Assembly (NCBI RefSeq): GCF_022171985.1
Contig: NZ_JAJVHF010000001.1
Span: 1,151,919 to 1,215,918 of the forward strand
DNA: 64,000 nt
Direction: 5' to 3'
DNA from: Huaxiibacter chinensis
GTDB taxonomy: Bacteria; Pseudomonadota; Gammaproteobacteria; Enterobacterales; Enterobacteriaceae
Below, piece by piece: positions 51,165 through 60,592 of this stretch. Every line of letters begins with the position of its first letter. Position 1 is the stretch's first letter. The notes below the pieces were generated by a model that ran no database searches, was not told where the DNA came from, and saw nothing but the letters and a program-made list of their open reading frames with translations. Position numbers and translations under genes: made by a program.

Positions 51165-52249
51165 TATCGTGAGTTCCTTGCAGGAAGAGATGAGAGAGTT
51201 GCCGCATGTTCGAACAGCGCACGGCGGCGCAGAAATGCAGCAGAAGGTGGGGCAATCTGTATCACGCTGCGGTCGCGGTTGATCTCCTGCCAGCGATGGC
51301 AGGCGACCTGGCGTCCTCCTTCGAGAACCTGATCGATAGGTTCTACCTGGCGGCATTCATCCGTGACGTAGGGGCATCGGGTATGAAAACGACACCCCGA
51401 AGGCGGGTTGGCCGGATTCGGCAGGTCGCCCTGAAGTAATGGGGTATCACGCTCAACGCCCGGTTGCATCTGCGGGGCAGAGGCGATCAGCGCCTGCGTA
51501 TAAGGGTGGAGCGGCGCGTCGAAAATTTCGTCAACGGTCGCCAGCTCAACAATCTGACCGAGATACATGACCGCCACGCGGTCGCTCATATGGCGAATTA
51601 CCGCCAGACCGTGGGCCACAATCACCATGGTCAGTCCGAGCTGATGCTTCAGGCTTTCCAGCAGATTGACCACCTGCGCCTGCACGGACACATCCAGGGC
51701 AGAGACCGGTTCATCACCCAGCAGCAGTTTAGGCCCGGAGGCCAGCGCGCGGGCGATACCGATTCGCTGACGTTGTCCTCCTGAGAACTCGTGCGGATAG
51801 CGCCCGGCCCAGGCTGCGGGCAGACCGACCGTTTTAAGCAATTCCGCCACGCGGAACTGGCGATCCGCTTTTTTCATGTTCTGGTGAAGCCACAGCGGCT
51901 CACCGACGATTTGTTCCACCGTCATACGCGGATTCAGCGAGGCGAAGGGATCCTGAAAAATGATTTGCAGCTCGCGGCGCAGCTGGTTCAGGCGCGAACC
52001 GGAAGCATGAGTGATCTCTTCGCCCTGATAGAAGACGCGGCCCTCGGTGGCGGCCAGCAGGCGCAACAGAAGGCGTCCGAGCGTGGATTTGCCGGAACCT
52101 GACTCACCCACAATGGCCAGCGTTTCGCCTGGCATAACCGAGAGCGAGACTCTGTCGACGGCAGTGACAACACGCGACGGCGCGAAAAGCTTTTTCGGAC
52201 CAGGGAAGTGTTTACTCAGATCGCGGGCTTCGAGAATGGGTGTGGTCAT
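51164..52249 (-). CDS. Peptide ABC transporter ATP-binding subunit, DppF type
   Basis: The 361-residue ATPase has Walker A G-E-S-G-S-G-K-S, signature F-S-G-G-Q-R-Q-R, Walker B L-L-L-G-D-E-P-V and the C-terminal oligopeptide-transporter extension with C-R-F-H-T-R-C-P-Y, whose cysteines suit the Fe-S-type cluster of this family. In Walker B the usual A/C before D is G, a mild change. After the family's normal end it continues about 30 residues to a stop overlapping the next start. Its own start overlaps the DppD-type stop by four bases. Confidence 0.92.
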   Translation of the reverse strand: MTTPILEARDLSKHFPGPKKLFAPSRVVTAVDRVSLSVMPGETLAIVGESGSGKSTLGRLLLRLLAATEGRVFYQGEEITHASGSRLNQLRRELQIIFQDPFASLNPRMTVEQIVGEPLWLHQNMKKADRQFRVAELLKTVGLPAAWAGRYPHEFSGGQRQRIGIARALASGPKLLLGDEPVSALDVSVQAQVVNLLESLKHQLGLTMVIVAHGLAVIRHMSDRVAVMYLGQIVELATVDEIFDAPLHPYTQALIASAPQMQPGVERDTPLLQGDLPNPANPPSGCRFHTRCPYVTDECRQVEPIDQVLEGGRQVACHRWQEINRDRSVIQIAPPSAAFLRRRALFEHAATLSSLPARNSR

Positions 52250-53259
52250 GCGATTTCTCCCAGCGCAATGTGTTGCTCAAGCGGTACACGGAAGCAGGCC
52301 ACCTGATGACCGGGCCCCTGAGTCTGTAAAAGCGGTTTCTCTTCATGGCAGCGTAACTGCGCGAAGGGGCAGCGCGTGGCGAACCGACACCCTTTTGGCA
52401 TCGACTCGGGTAAGGGAACCGATCCTGGAATGGTGGAAAGCTGGCCTTTACGGGCGCCCAGGGAGGGAATCGATCCCATCAGCCCGATCGTGTAAGGATG
52501 TTGCGGATCGGCAAAAATAGCTTCCACGCTTCCCTGCTCGACGACCTGACCGGCGTACATCACTGCAACCTGCTGCGCGACTTCTGCCACCACGCCCAGA
52601 TCGTGGGTAATCATCAATACTGCGGTGCCGGTTTCTGCTTTCAGGGTGTTGAGCAGGGTCAGGATTTGTGCCTGAATGGTGACATCCAGGGCCGTTGTGG
52701 GTTCATCGGCGATAAGCAGTCGCGGGTGGTTGATCAGCGCCATCGCAATCATTACGCGCTGGCGCATCCCGCCGGAAAGCTGATGCGGATAGGCTTTGAG
52801 GCGCATTTCTGGCGCAGGTATCTGGACCTTTTCCAGTATCTGCAACGCCACAGCCATCGCCTCTGCCTGGGACATTTTCTGATGACGGATGACCGCTTCG
52901 CTGAGTTGATCGCCCAGGGTAAAAGCCGGATTGAGGGATGTCATCGGCTCCTGAAAGATCATCGCCAGTTCGCTGCCGCGCAGATCGGCATACTCTCGCG
53001 GCGAGAGTTTACGCAGATTGTGGCGGCGAAAGTGCATTTCGCCGCTGACAATTTGCGCGCTGGCGGGCAGTAACCCCATCAAAGCCAGCGACGTGATGCT
53101 TTTACCGCAGCCGGACTCTCCCACCAGCGCCAGCGTTTCGCCTGAGTTTACGGTCAGGGAGATGCCGTCGAGAACGCTAACCGGCGACCCGGCAAATTTC
53201 ACATTAAGATCGTGCAGGCGAAGGACCGGCGCGGCCTCCTTAAAAGGGATCGTCGTCAT
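52246..53259 (-). CDS. Peptide ABC transporter ATP-binding subunit, DppD type
   Basis: The 337-residue ATPase has Walker A G-E-S-G-C-G-K-S, signature L-S-G-G-M-R-Q-R, Walker B L-L-I-A-D-E-P-T and C-terminal cysteines in C-R-F-A-T-R-C-P-F. It forms the ATPase heterodimer with the DppF-type subunit. The start overlaps the GntR-gene stop by four bases, so regulator and transporter are one transcript. Confidence 0.93.
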   Translation of the reverse strand: MTTIPFKEAAPVLRLHDLNVKFAGSPVSVLDGISLTVNSGETLALVGESGCGKSITSLALMGLLPASAQIVSGEMHFRRHNLRKLSPREYADLRGSELAMIFQEPMTSLNPAFTLGDQLSEAVIRHQKMSQAEAMAVALQILEKVQIPAPEMRLKAYPHQLSGGMRQRVMIAMALINHPRLLIADEPTTALDVTIQAQILTLLNTLKAETGTAVLMITHDLGVVAEVAQQVAVMYAGQVVEQGSVEAIFADPQHPYTIGLMGSIPSLGARKGQLSTIPGSVPLPESMPKGCRFATRCPFAQLRCHEEKPLLQTQGPGHQVACFRVPLEQHIALGEIA

Positions 53260-53975
53260 AACAGGGAATCATCCTCAAGGTTAACGGCCTGAATCAGAGC
53301 GTTTTGCAGGCTTAACAGGTGATCGCGCATCGCGGCAGCGGCTTCATTGGGCTGACGATTGACTATCGCCGTCATGATGCTGTCGTGGTGATGGTTGTAG
53401 TGATCGACACGCTCTGGCGTGCGCGCCAGTTCGCGTAAGTGCTGCCATGCGGGGTCGCGCCTGACGGCGTCAATGGCATCAAATAGCCCCAGCATAAGCC
53501 GATTACCTGCCGCTTCAGCGATGGCGCGGTGAAAGGCGCTGTCCCACAGTTCGTTGAGATCGCGGTCATCCGGGCTGACCTTATTGATGCGTTCCAGCAT
53601 GCGCTGCATCAGCGCGAGGTTTTCCCTGGTGGCACGCAGTGCCGCAAGTCGGGCTAAGCCGGGTTCGAGCTGCAGACGAGCTTCCATGACTTCAAGCAAA
53701 TTGGTTTGTTGCACCAGCCCCTGAAGCGCCAGCGGTTCAACAGGCGCGGCCGGACCGATAAAGGTACCCTTCCCCTGCTTGCGCCAGATGCGCCCTTCTT
53801 CCTCCAGCACGTCCAGCGCACGACGAATTTCACGCCGTCCTACGCCGAGTTTTTCCGATAGCTCACGCTCGGTGGGCAACGGACTGCCTGGTGTTGACTC
53901 GTGCTGGTGGATGAGCCCGCGCAACTGCTCTAACGCGGTGCTGGAATTTGCCAGAAACCGTGACGTCTTATCCAT
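53256..53975 (-). CDS. GntR-family regulator with FCD domain
   Basis: The 239-residue protein has an N-terminal GntR winged helix (L-P-T-E-R-E-L-S-E-K-L-G-V-G-R-R-E-I-R-R-A-L, about residues 34-55). A C-terminal all-helical FCD ligand domain (about 90-225) contains the metal/ligand histidines in the D...H-x-x-x/H-x-x-x-H pattern (F-H-R-A-I-A-E-A and H-H-D-S-I). It heads the peptide-transport operon and overlaps the next gene by four bases, so it probably controls this operon in response to the peptide or a product. Confidence 0.88.
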   Translation of the reverse strand: MDKTSRFLANSSTALEQLRGLIHQHESTPGSPLPTERELSEKLGVGRREIRRALDVLEEEGRIWRKQGKGTFIGPAAPVEPLALQGLVQQTNLLEVMEARLQLEPGLARLAALRATRENLALMQRMLERINKVSPDDRDLNELWDSAFHRAIAEAAGNRLMLGLFDAIDAVRRDPAWQHLRELARTPERVDHYNHHHDSIMTAIVNRQPNEAAAAMRDHLLSLQNALIQAVNLEDDSLL

Positions 53976-54015
53976 ATTGGTTCGCCTGCTTTCATCATTA
54001 CTTTATTTTTATTAA

Positions 54016-54028
54016 CAATAAGTTATTG
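54016..54028. promoter_or_regulatory. Palindrome close to the GntR-gene start
   Basis: CAATAAGTTATTG is a perfect 6+1+6 palindrome 41 bases before the regulator's start. It is a candidate operator or promoter-overlapping site for autoregulation. Confidence 0.35.
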
Positions 54029-54067
54029 ATATAGATGGATACCTATTGCCCTAATGATTAAGCAATT

Positions 54068-54094
54068 CCTGAACCAATATGTAATTGGTTCAGG
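54068..54094. promoter_or_regulatory. Long palindrome upstream of the GntR-headed operon
   Basis: The 11-bp arms CCTGAACCAAT/ATTGGTTCAGG surround ATGTA. The inner ACCAAT...ATTGGT resembles GntR/FCD operators (TGGT-N-ACCA style half-sites). It lies 93 bases before the regulator start; as a terminator it would lack a good T-run. Confidence 0.45.
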
Positions 54095-54304
54095 AGTTTT
54101 CTGGAATTTGATGGATAAGTGGATGATAAAAAGAGATTTATTTTTTAAAGAAGTGTTACAAATTGATTAAAGATGAAGAGGAATAAGAGACCGGGTTGCA
54201 CATTTTAAGTGCAGAAGGCGCACCAAAAACGCACAATTGTTAACGAATTGCACTATTTTAATTAACACGATGTTAACCAAAGGTAATGGCAGGGATGAAA
54301 TGAC

Positions 54305-54336
54305 AAAAGCCTGAATCATTGCTGATTCAGGCTTTC
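54305..54336 (-). terminator. Terminator of aspV
   Basis: A 13-bp stem AAAGCCTGAATCA/TGATTCAGGCTTT (loop TTGC) begins directly after the tRNA 3' end on the minus strand and runs into a short T-tract. Confidence 0.85.
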
Positions 54337-54341
54337 TAATG

Positions 54342-54418
54342 TGGCGGAACGGACGGGACTCGAACCCGCGACCCCCTGCGTGACAGGCAGGTATTCTAAC
54401 CGACTGAACTACCGCTCC
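54342..54418 (-). tRNA. aspV: tRNA-Asp (anticodon GUC)
   Basis: A 77-base cloverleaf with acceptor GGAGCGG/CCGTTCC, encoded GCCA, anticodon loop CTGTCAC and T-loop GTTCGAGTC. It is identical to the copy at 63776-63852. Position next to dnaQ marks it as aspV. Confidence 0.97.
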
Positions 54419-54444
54419 GCTGTGTTCCCTTGGGAACGAAGCGA

Positions 54445-54473
54445 ATATTACGGATACCCTTCGATCCCGTCAA
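54445..54473 (-). promoter_or_regulatory. Promoter of aspV
   Basis: On the minus strand TTGACG (54468-54473), 17 bases and TAATAT (54445-54450) lie about 27 bases before the tRNA. Both hexamers are close to consensus. Confidence 0.8.
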
Positions 54474-54547
54474 CGCTTTTTCTTCACTTTTGAATCGTTT
54501 GCTGCAAAAAACGCCGACACGGCGAATTTCTCTCCGTAACGGCAGCA

Positions 54548-55279
54548 TTATGCCCGCCAGAGGCAGCTTCCACCTTTCTTCTGAACCAAATCCAGACGCG
54601 ATTCGTGATTGAGTAACTCTTCATCGCTGGCTAAAACAACTTTTAATCGGCTGGCCTGACGTACTACGCGTTGAATGCCAGCATCGCCCTGCTTCTGTTG
54701 CGTGTCGCCTTCCATGCTAAACGCCATCGAAGTTTGACCACCCGTCATGGTCAGATAGACATCGGCCAGGATTTGGGCATCGAGTAACGCGCCGTGAAGC
54801 GTACGCTTGGTGTTATCGATTTCGTAACGTGAGCAAAGCGCATCCAGGCTGTTACGCTTGCCAGGGAACATCTTCCTTGCCAGCGCCAGACTGTCCGTCA
54901 CTTTACAGAAAGTGTTGGTTTTAGGAATACCGCGGTTGAGTTTACTGAACTCGTAATCCATAAAGCCGATATCAAACGAAGCGTTATGGATGACCAGCTC
55001 AGCCCCGCGGATGTAATCCATAAATTCATCTGCGACCTCGGCGAAGGTCGGCTTATCTAACAGGAACTCATCCGCAATACCGTGGACGCCGAAGGCTTCG
55101 GGATCCACCAGCCGATCGGGCTTGAGATAGACGTGAAAGTTATTGCCCGTAAGACGACGGTTTATCACCTCGACGGCACCGATCTCAATAATCTTATGCC
55201 CTTCGTAGTGTGCGCCGATCTGATTCATACCCGTTGTTTCGGTATCGAGTACGATCTGTCGTGTAATTGCAGTGCTCAT
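54548..55279 (-). CDS. dnaQ: DnaQ, DNA polymerase III epsilon subunit (3'-5' proofreading exonuclease)
   Basis: The 243 residues from the ATG at 55279 equal E. coli DnaQ; an ATG three codons upstream is also open. The DEDDh exonuclease sites are visible: D-T-E-T-T-G (D12, E14), H-N-A/S-F-D and the late H...D in L-H-G-A-L-L-D-A. The clamp-binding motif Q-T-S-M-A-F and the C-terminal alpha-binding tail follow. It is divergent from rnhA with a 63-base shared promoter region, as in E. coli. Confidence 0.98.
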   Translation of the reverse strand: MSTAITRQIVLDTETTGMNQIGAHYEGHKIIEIGAVEVINRRLTGNNFHVYLKPDRLVDPEAFGVHGIADEFLLDKPTFAEVADEFMDYIRGAELVIHNASFDIGFMDYEFSKLNRGIPKTNTFCKVTDSLALARKMFPGKRNSLDALCSRYEIDNTKRTLHGALLDAQILADVYLTMTGGQTSMAFSMEGDTQQKQGDAGIQRVVRQASRLKVVLASDEELLNHESRLDLVQKKGGSCLWRA

Positions 55280-55342
55280 ATCGGTCATTTATGTCAGACT
55301 TGTCGATTATTTATCGTTTCAAATACAGGAAGTCTACCAGAG

Positions 55343-55813
55343 ATGCGTAAACAGGTAGAAATTTTCACCGATGGATCTTGCCTCGGAAATCCAGGCCCTG
55401 GCGGCTATGGCGCAATTTTACGTTACGGCCAGCATGAAAAAACCTTTAACGAAGGCTACCACCTGACAACCAATAACCGCATGGAGTTAATGGCGGCTAT
55501 CGTGGCGCTGGAAGCGCTGAAAGAAGATTGTGAGGTGGTGCTTAGCACCGACAGCCAGTATGTCCGTCAGGGCATCACCCAGTGGATCCATAACTGGAAA
55601 AAACGCGGCTGGAAAACGGCGGATAAAAAGCCGGTCAAAAATGTCGATTTGTGGAAGCGCCTTGATGCGGCATTAAGCCATCACCAGATAAAATGGGAGT
55701 GGGTTAAAGGCCACGCAGGCCATCCTGAGAACGAACGCTGTGACGAGCTGGCGCGTGCCGCAGCGATGAACCCGGTCCATGAGGATGTGGGCTATAAGGT
55801 TCAGGCCGACTAA
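55343..55813 (+). CDS. rnhA: RnhA, ribonuclease HI
   Basis: RnhA degrades RNA in RNA-DNA hybrids. From the ATG at 55343 it has 156 residues (155 in E. coli). The catalytic D10 (F-T-D-G-S), E48 (N-R-M-E-L-M) and D70 (S-T-D-S-Q-Y-V) are present. The frame is open upstream inside the dnaQ antisense, but that is non-homologous. Its stop overlaps the convergent yafS stop by four bases. Confidence 0.98.
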   Translation: MRKQVEIFTDGSCLGNPGPGGYGAILRYGQHEKTFNEGYHLTTNNRMELMAAIVALEALKEDCEVVLSTDSQYVRQGITQWIHNWKKRGWKTADKKPVKNVDLWKRLDAALSHHQIKWEWVKGHAGHPENERCDELARAAAMNPVHEDVGYKVQAD

Positions 55814-56526
55814 GGCTTGCGATACTGACGCGTCGCCCCTACCGGCTGGCGAATCGCGGCTTTTGATTTTTTTTGTTTCATGGGATTAAGCGTAAGAGGA
55901 ATCGTCCGCTTACGCGCCACAATAACCTGCATGCATCCCAGCGCCGGAAAATGTGTACTGAGCAGTACACCGCCCTTGCGGGTCCAGGGGATCACCTGAA
56001 AACCGCTATAATACATCACTTCAAAATTAAGCAGTGAGAGCCAGTCGAGCTGTCGCGTCGAGGTGAACATGCGGCTGTTATACGGTGGCGAACGACGCAG
56101 TATGGGCACCAGCTTGCGTAACCCCATCAGGCTTATCGGATTAAAGCCGCTCAGGATCAGCCAGCCATCGTCAATCAGTACGCGGTCGGCTTCGCGCAGA
56201 AGACCGTGAGGATCGCTGCACCAGGGCAGCGTGTGGGCCAGTAAACAGGCATCGACGGATTTCTCCGCAAAGGGAAGATGCAACGGGTCAGCTTTAACCT
56301 GCGCATGCTGACCATTGAGCGAGACGTTAACCTGGTGTGAAATGGCACAGCTTTCGGTGGCAATCTCCGCGCTCAGATTGCCAATTTTAAGCAGATGAAA
56401 ACCATACATTTTTGCCAGCCAGGGTTTAAGCTGTTGCTCCAGCGCCTCGCGATAATGTTCGCCCCAGGGCAATTCATTCCAATGGACAGGTGCTGCGACA
56501 GTCTGAGGTATCCTTGCCGGTTTCAT
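55810..56526 (-). CDS. yafS: YafS, SAM-dependent methyltransferase-like protein
   Basis: The 238-residue protein matches E. coli YafS. A class I methyltransferase core ([19 protein letters not shown] and [15 protein letters not shown] near residues 83-135) is followed by a basic tail. The glycine-rich SAM motif is weak, as in other YafS proteins, so activity is uncertain. It is divergent from gloB, which has a 32-base gap. Confidence 0.9.
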   Translation of the reverse strand: MKPARIPQTVAAPVHWNELPWGEHYREALEQQLKPWLAKMYGFHLLKIGNLSAEIATESCAISHQVNVSLNGQHAQVKADPLHLPFAEKSVDACLLAHTLPWCSDPHGLLREADRVLIDDGWLILSGFNPISLMGLRKLVPILRRSPPYNSRMFTSTRQLDWLSLLNFEVMYYSGFQVIPWTRKGGVLLSTHFPALGCMQVIVARKRTIPLTLNPMKQKKSKAAIRQPVGATRQYRKP

Positions 56527-56558
56527 CCAAACTCCCGCTACGTATGAAGAGGTAATTT

Positions 56559-57317
56559 ATGAATCTTATCAGTATTCCAGCGTTTCAGGATAACTACATC
56601 TGGGTTTTAGTCGATGAGGCGCATCGCTGCATCATTGTCGATCCCGGAGATGCGAATCCGGTGTTGGACGCCATTGATGAAAACGGCTGGCAGCCCGAGG
56701 CGATTTTGCTGACGCATCACCATAACGATCATGTCGGCGGCGTTGCGACCCTCTGCGCAAAATATCCTCATCTTGTGGTCTATGGACCAAAAGAGACACA
56801 AGATAAGGGGGCGACCCACATAGTCGAAGACGGTGAGAATGTTCTCATACAGGGGTGGCATTTTTCTGTATTTGCTACACCTGGTCACACTTTGGGACAT
56901 GTAAGTTACTTCAGTTCTCCTTATCTTTTCTGCGGGGACACAATGTTCTCCGGGGGTTGCGGACGATTGTTTGAGGGAACACCACTTCAGATGTATCAAT
57001 CTTTCGAGAAAATTAATGCGCTTCCGGAAGAAACGTTAATTTGTTGTGCGCATGAATATACATTAGCAAATATGAAGTTTGCGGAAAGCATCCTTCCTGA
57101 GGATCCAGCGATTCAGGATTATTACCACAAAGTGAAGGAGTTACAGGTAAAAAAGCAAAATACACTGCCCGTTATTCTGAAAAATGAGCGTAAAATAAAT
57201 TTATTCTTACGCACTAATGATATTGATTTAATAGATAAAATTAACCAAGAAACATCTTTGCAACAGCCTGAAGAGCGATTCGCATGGTTAAGGTCAAAGA
57301 AAGATAACTTCAGATAA
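56559..57317 (+). CDS. gloB: GloB, hydroxyacylglutathione hydrolase (glyoxalase II)
   Basis: GloB hydrolyses S-lactoylglutathione to D-lactate and glutathione in methylglyoxal detoxification. The 252-residue metallo-beta-lactamase-fold enzyme has the binuclear metal site H53-x-H55-x-D57-H58 in [10 protein letters not shown]. The 3' half is noticeably more AT-rich than neighbouring genes, as sometimes seen in this gene of enterobacteria. Confidence 0.97.
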   Translation: MNLISIPAFQDNYIWVLVDEAHRCIIVDPGDANPVLDAIDENGWQPEAILLTHHHNDHVGGVATLCAKYPHLVVYGPKETQDKGATHIVEDGENVLIQGWHFSVFATPGHTLGHVSYFSSPYLFCGDTMFSGGCGRLFEGTPLQMYQSFEKINALPEETLICCAHEYTLANMKFAESILPEDPAIQDYYHKVKELQVKKQNTLPVILKNERKINLFLRTNDIDLIDKINQETSLQQPEERFAWLRSKKDNFR

Positions 57318-57385
57318 TTGCGGGTTGCCTTTTTAAAATTTCACCGTTATCATCGCTCGTCTTTTAAGCAACTATTGACACACAC

Positions 57386-58753
57386 ATGAAGGCAAAAGCG
57401 ATATTACTCGCCTCGGTCCTGCTTGTTGGGTGCCAGTCGTCTCAGAACGCTGGTAATGTCCAACAGCACGCACAGAGCCTTTCTGCAGCTGGTCAAGGGG
57501 AAGCAGGGAAGTTTATAAGTCATGCGCGATGGATGGACGATGGGACATCGTTCGCGCAGGATCAAGACTTGTGGGCCTCTATTAGCGACGAGCTGAAGAT
57601 GGGGATTCCGGAGAACAACCGGATTCGCGATCAGAAACAAAAGTATTTGAGAAATAAGAGCTATCTCCACGATGTAACGTTACGGGCAGAGCCGTATATG
57701 TACTGGATAGCCGGGCAAGTTAAGAAACGTAACATGCCGATGGAGCTGGTACTCCTACCCATAGTGGAGAGCGCTTTTGACCCACACGCAACGTCTGGCG
57801 CCAATGCAGCAGGCATTTGGCAGATCATACCGAGCACAGGGCGCAATTATGGATTGAAACAGACCCGCAGCTACGATGCGCGTCGAGATGTTGTCGCCTC
57901 TACAACGGCAGCCCTCGACATGATGCAACGTCTGAATAAGATGTTTGACGGCGACTGGTTGTTAACTGTCGCAGCGTATAACAGCGGTGAAGGTCGTGTA
58001 CTGAAGGCAATGAAAGCGAATAAAGCACGGGGTAAACCCACCGATTTTTGGTCGCTCTCACTGCCACAGGAAACAAAGATTTACGTCCCTAAAATGCTGG
58101 CTTTGAGTGACATTCTCAAAAATAGCAAACGCTACGGGGTACAGCTGCCATCGACCGACGAAAGTCGTGCCCTGGCAAGAGTCAGCCTCAGCAGCCCGGT
58201 TGATATGAAACAGGTTGCCGATATGACGGGTATGTCGGTTAAGAAACTGAAAACCTTTAATGCAGGCGTTAAAGGCTCAACGCTGGGCGCAAGCGGACCA
58301 CAGTATGTCCTGGTACCGCAGAAACATGCAGACCAGCTGCGTGAGTCTTTAGCATCAGGTGAGATTGCTGCCGTTCAGTCTACGCTGATTGCAGATGCAT
58401 CGCCGATGACCAGCCGTGGCTATAAGGTGCGTTCAGGCGATACGCTTTCAGGGATTGCCTCACGTCTTGGCGTGACGACAAAAGATCTGCAGCAGTGGAA
58501 TAATCTGCGCGGCTCGAACTTGAAAGTGGGACAGAATCTGACAGTAGGTGCAGGCAGCAGTGCACAACGTCTCGCACGTAATAGCGATAGCATTACTTAT
58601 CGTGTACGTAAGGGCGATTCGCTGTCCAGCATCGCGAAAACGCACGGCGTGAACATCAAGGATGTGATGCGCTGGAATGACGATACCGGCAATCTGCAAC
58701 CGGGCGATCAGCTGACATTGTTTGTGAAGAACAACGCAACGCCAGATTCCTGA
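57386..58753 (+). CDS. mltD: MltD, membrane-bound lytic murein transglycosylase D
   Basis: The 455-residue outer-membrane lipoprotein has lipobox L-V-G-C with Cys16. The SLT domain carries the catalytic Glu in L-P-I-V-E-S-A-F-D-P and Y-N-S-G-E-G-R-V. Two C-terminal LysM repeats (about 343-386 and 402-447, each Y-K/R-V-R-x-G-D-T/S-L-S-x-I-A) bind peptidoglycan. It cleaves glycan strands to 1,6-anhydro products. A strong terminator follows. Confidence 0.97.
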   Translation: MKAKAILLASVLLVGCQSSQNAGNVQQHAQSLSAAGQGEAGKFISHARWMDDGTSFAQDQDLWASISDELKMGIPENNRIRDQKQKYLRNKSYLHDVTLRAEPYMYWIAGQVKKRNMPMELVLLPIVESAFDPHATSGANAAGIWQIIPSTGRNYGLKQTRSYDARRDVVASTTAALDMMQRLNKMFDGDWLLTVAAYNSGEGRVLKAMKANKARGKPTDFWSLSLPQETKIYVPKMLALSDILKNSKRYGVQLPSTDESRALARVSLSSPVDMKQVADMTGMSVKKLKTFNAGVKGSTLGASGPQYVLVPQKHADQLRESLASGEIAAVQSTLIADASPMTSRGYKVRSGDTLSGIASRLGVTTKDLQQWNNLRGSNLKVGQNLTVGAGSSAQRLARNSDSITYRVRKGDSLSSIAKTHGVNIKDVMRWNDDTGNLQPGDQLTLFVKNNATPDS

Positions 58754-58774
58754 TAGTACAGTCCATATCAAAAA

Positions 58775-58798
58775 AGCACCGGGTCCCGGTGCTTTTTT
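58775..58798. terminator. Bidirectional terminator between mltD and yafE
   Basis: AGCACCGGG-T-CCCGGTGCT is flanked by A-run and T-run, so it can end mltD (plus) and yafE (minus) transcripts. Confidence 0.9.
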
Positions 58799-58800
58799 AT

Positions 58801-59577
58801 TTATCCTGCTTTTTGTGCCTCTGCCAGGATCGTATCACTGGTAAAAGAGCCCTCCTCCTGCAGTTCAAAATAGGCCTTCACTTCCGCAGAGGCGCTTTCC
58901 TGATACAGGCGGATCGCATGGCTTAATACCTCAGGCGTACGCATACGCGCTATCCAGGTGCTGAATTCGAGCGGCAGGCGGTCTGTAACCAGTGAGCGGG
59001 AAATTAACCCTGACGCCGTTATCATCGAGAACCACTGCCCGCTGGAGTAGTTACAAACATGGGAAGTATCCCGCAGCGCCTCTATCGTTTGTAACCAGAT
59101 ATCCCGTACCGGATGACCGGGCGCCATGATATCCATCATAATGAAAATCCCGCCCGGCTTAAGCACGCGTTTCACTTCACGCAATGCCTGACCGACATCA
59201 TGCCAGTGATGCGCAGAGTAGCGACTTATCACCACATCAAAAGATTCATCCGCAAAGGGTAAAGATTCTGCATAGCCCTGCCGGGTGGTGATGTTATGCA
59301 GGCCTTTCTCGGTGGCAGCCGCATTCACCACGTCCAGCATCTGGCTCGATAAATCATAAGCAGTCACCTGAGCCACCTGACCTGCAGCGACAAAACTGGC
59401 ATGTCCTGCTCCACAGCCTAAGTCGAGCAGATGTGCATCGGGATATTCGGCCAGACGCGCGCTCAGGCGTTCCAGATCGCGGCCAGTCGCGTGCACTGCA
59501 CTGGTCAGGTACGCCTTTGCCTGAGAGCCAAACTGTTTTTCTACGTTGTCATGGTGCGTGGATTGTTGTGTTGTCAT
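58801..59577 (-). CDS. yafE: YafE, class I SAM-dependent methyltransferase
   Basis: The 258-residue cytoplasmic protein has SAM-binding motif I L-L-D-L-G-C-G-A-G-H-A-S at about residues 48-59, and L-P-F-A-D-E-S-F-D-V-V and V-L-K-P-G-G downstream, typical of Methyltransf_11. The E. coli YafE substrate is unknown. It lies 84 bases after yafD on the same strand. Confidence 0.9.
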   Translation of the reverse strand: MTTQQSTHHDNVEKQFGSQAKAYLTSAVHATGRDLERLSARLAEYPDAHLLDLGCGAGHASFVAAGQVAQVTAYDLSSQMLDVVNAAATEKGLHNITTRQGYAESLPFADESFDVVISRYSAHHWHDVGQALREVKRVLKPGGIFIMMDIMAPGHPVRDIWLQTIEALRDTSHVCNYSSGQWFSMITASGLISRSLVTDRLPLEFSTWIARMRTPEVLSHAIRLYQESASAEVKAYFELQEEGSFTSDTILAEAQKAG

Positions 59578-59661
59578 CGTACTGTCCTTTTTGTGTTGGA
59601 AAAATTAAAGGGCAGCACCTCACCGACTCAGGCCTGCCCCACGGCAGGCCTGACTTACCTA

Positions 59662-60474
<813 letters not shown>

Positions 60475-60513
60475 CTATACATGAACCCGTCCGGAAAACG
60501 AACGGGTTCTACT

Positions 60514-60542
60514 GTTATAGGGTTTTCAGGTCACACTTTCAA
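60514..60542 (-). promoter_or_regulatory. Predicted sigma-70 promoter of yafD
   Basis: On the minus strand TTGAAA (60537-60542), a 17-base spacer and TATAAC (60514-60519) lie 55 bases before the yafD start. A GAACCCGT/ACGGGTTC hairpin sits in the predicted 5' leader. Confidence 0.65.
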
Positions 60543-60592
60543 CGCAATTACTCAGAAACCTCATCTCATTTGTAAGCGGACATTGAGGTTTT

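Larger units (their letters stand above)
53976..54304. other. AT-rich intergenic region before the GntR-headed operon
   Basis: About 330 bases hold the two palindromes described separately and otherwise AT-rich sequence. There is no convincing ORF; short frames lack ribosome sites. It should contain the operon promoter. Confidence 0.5.

Noticed and set aside
49650..51356. Start of the peptide-binding protein at 51356
   Set aside because: That would place about 64 non-signal-like residues, overlapping the ATPase gene, before the signal peptide; the TAATG start at 51164 is consistent with coupling.
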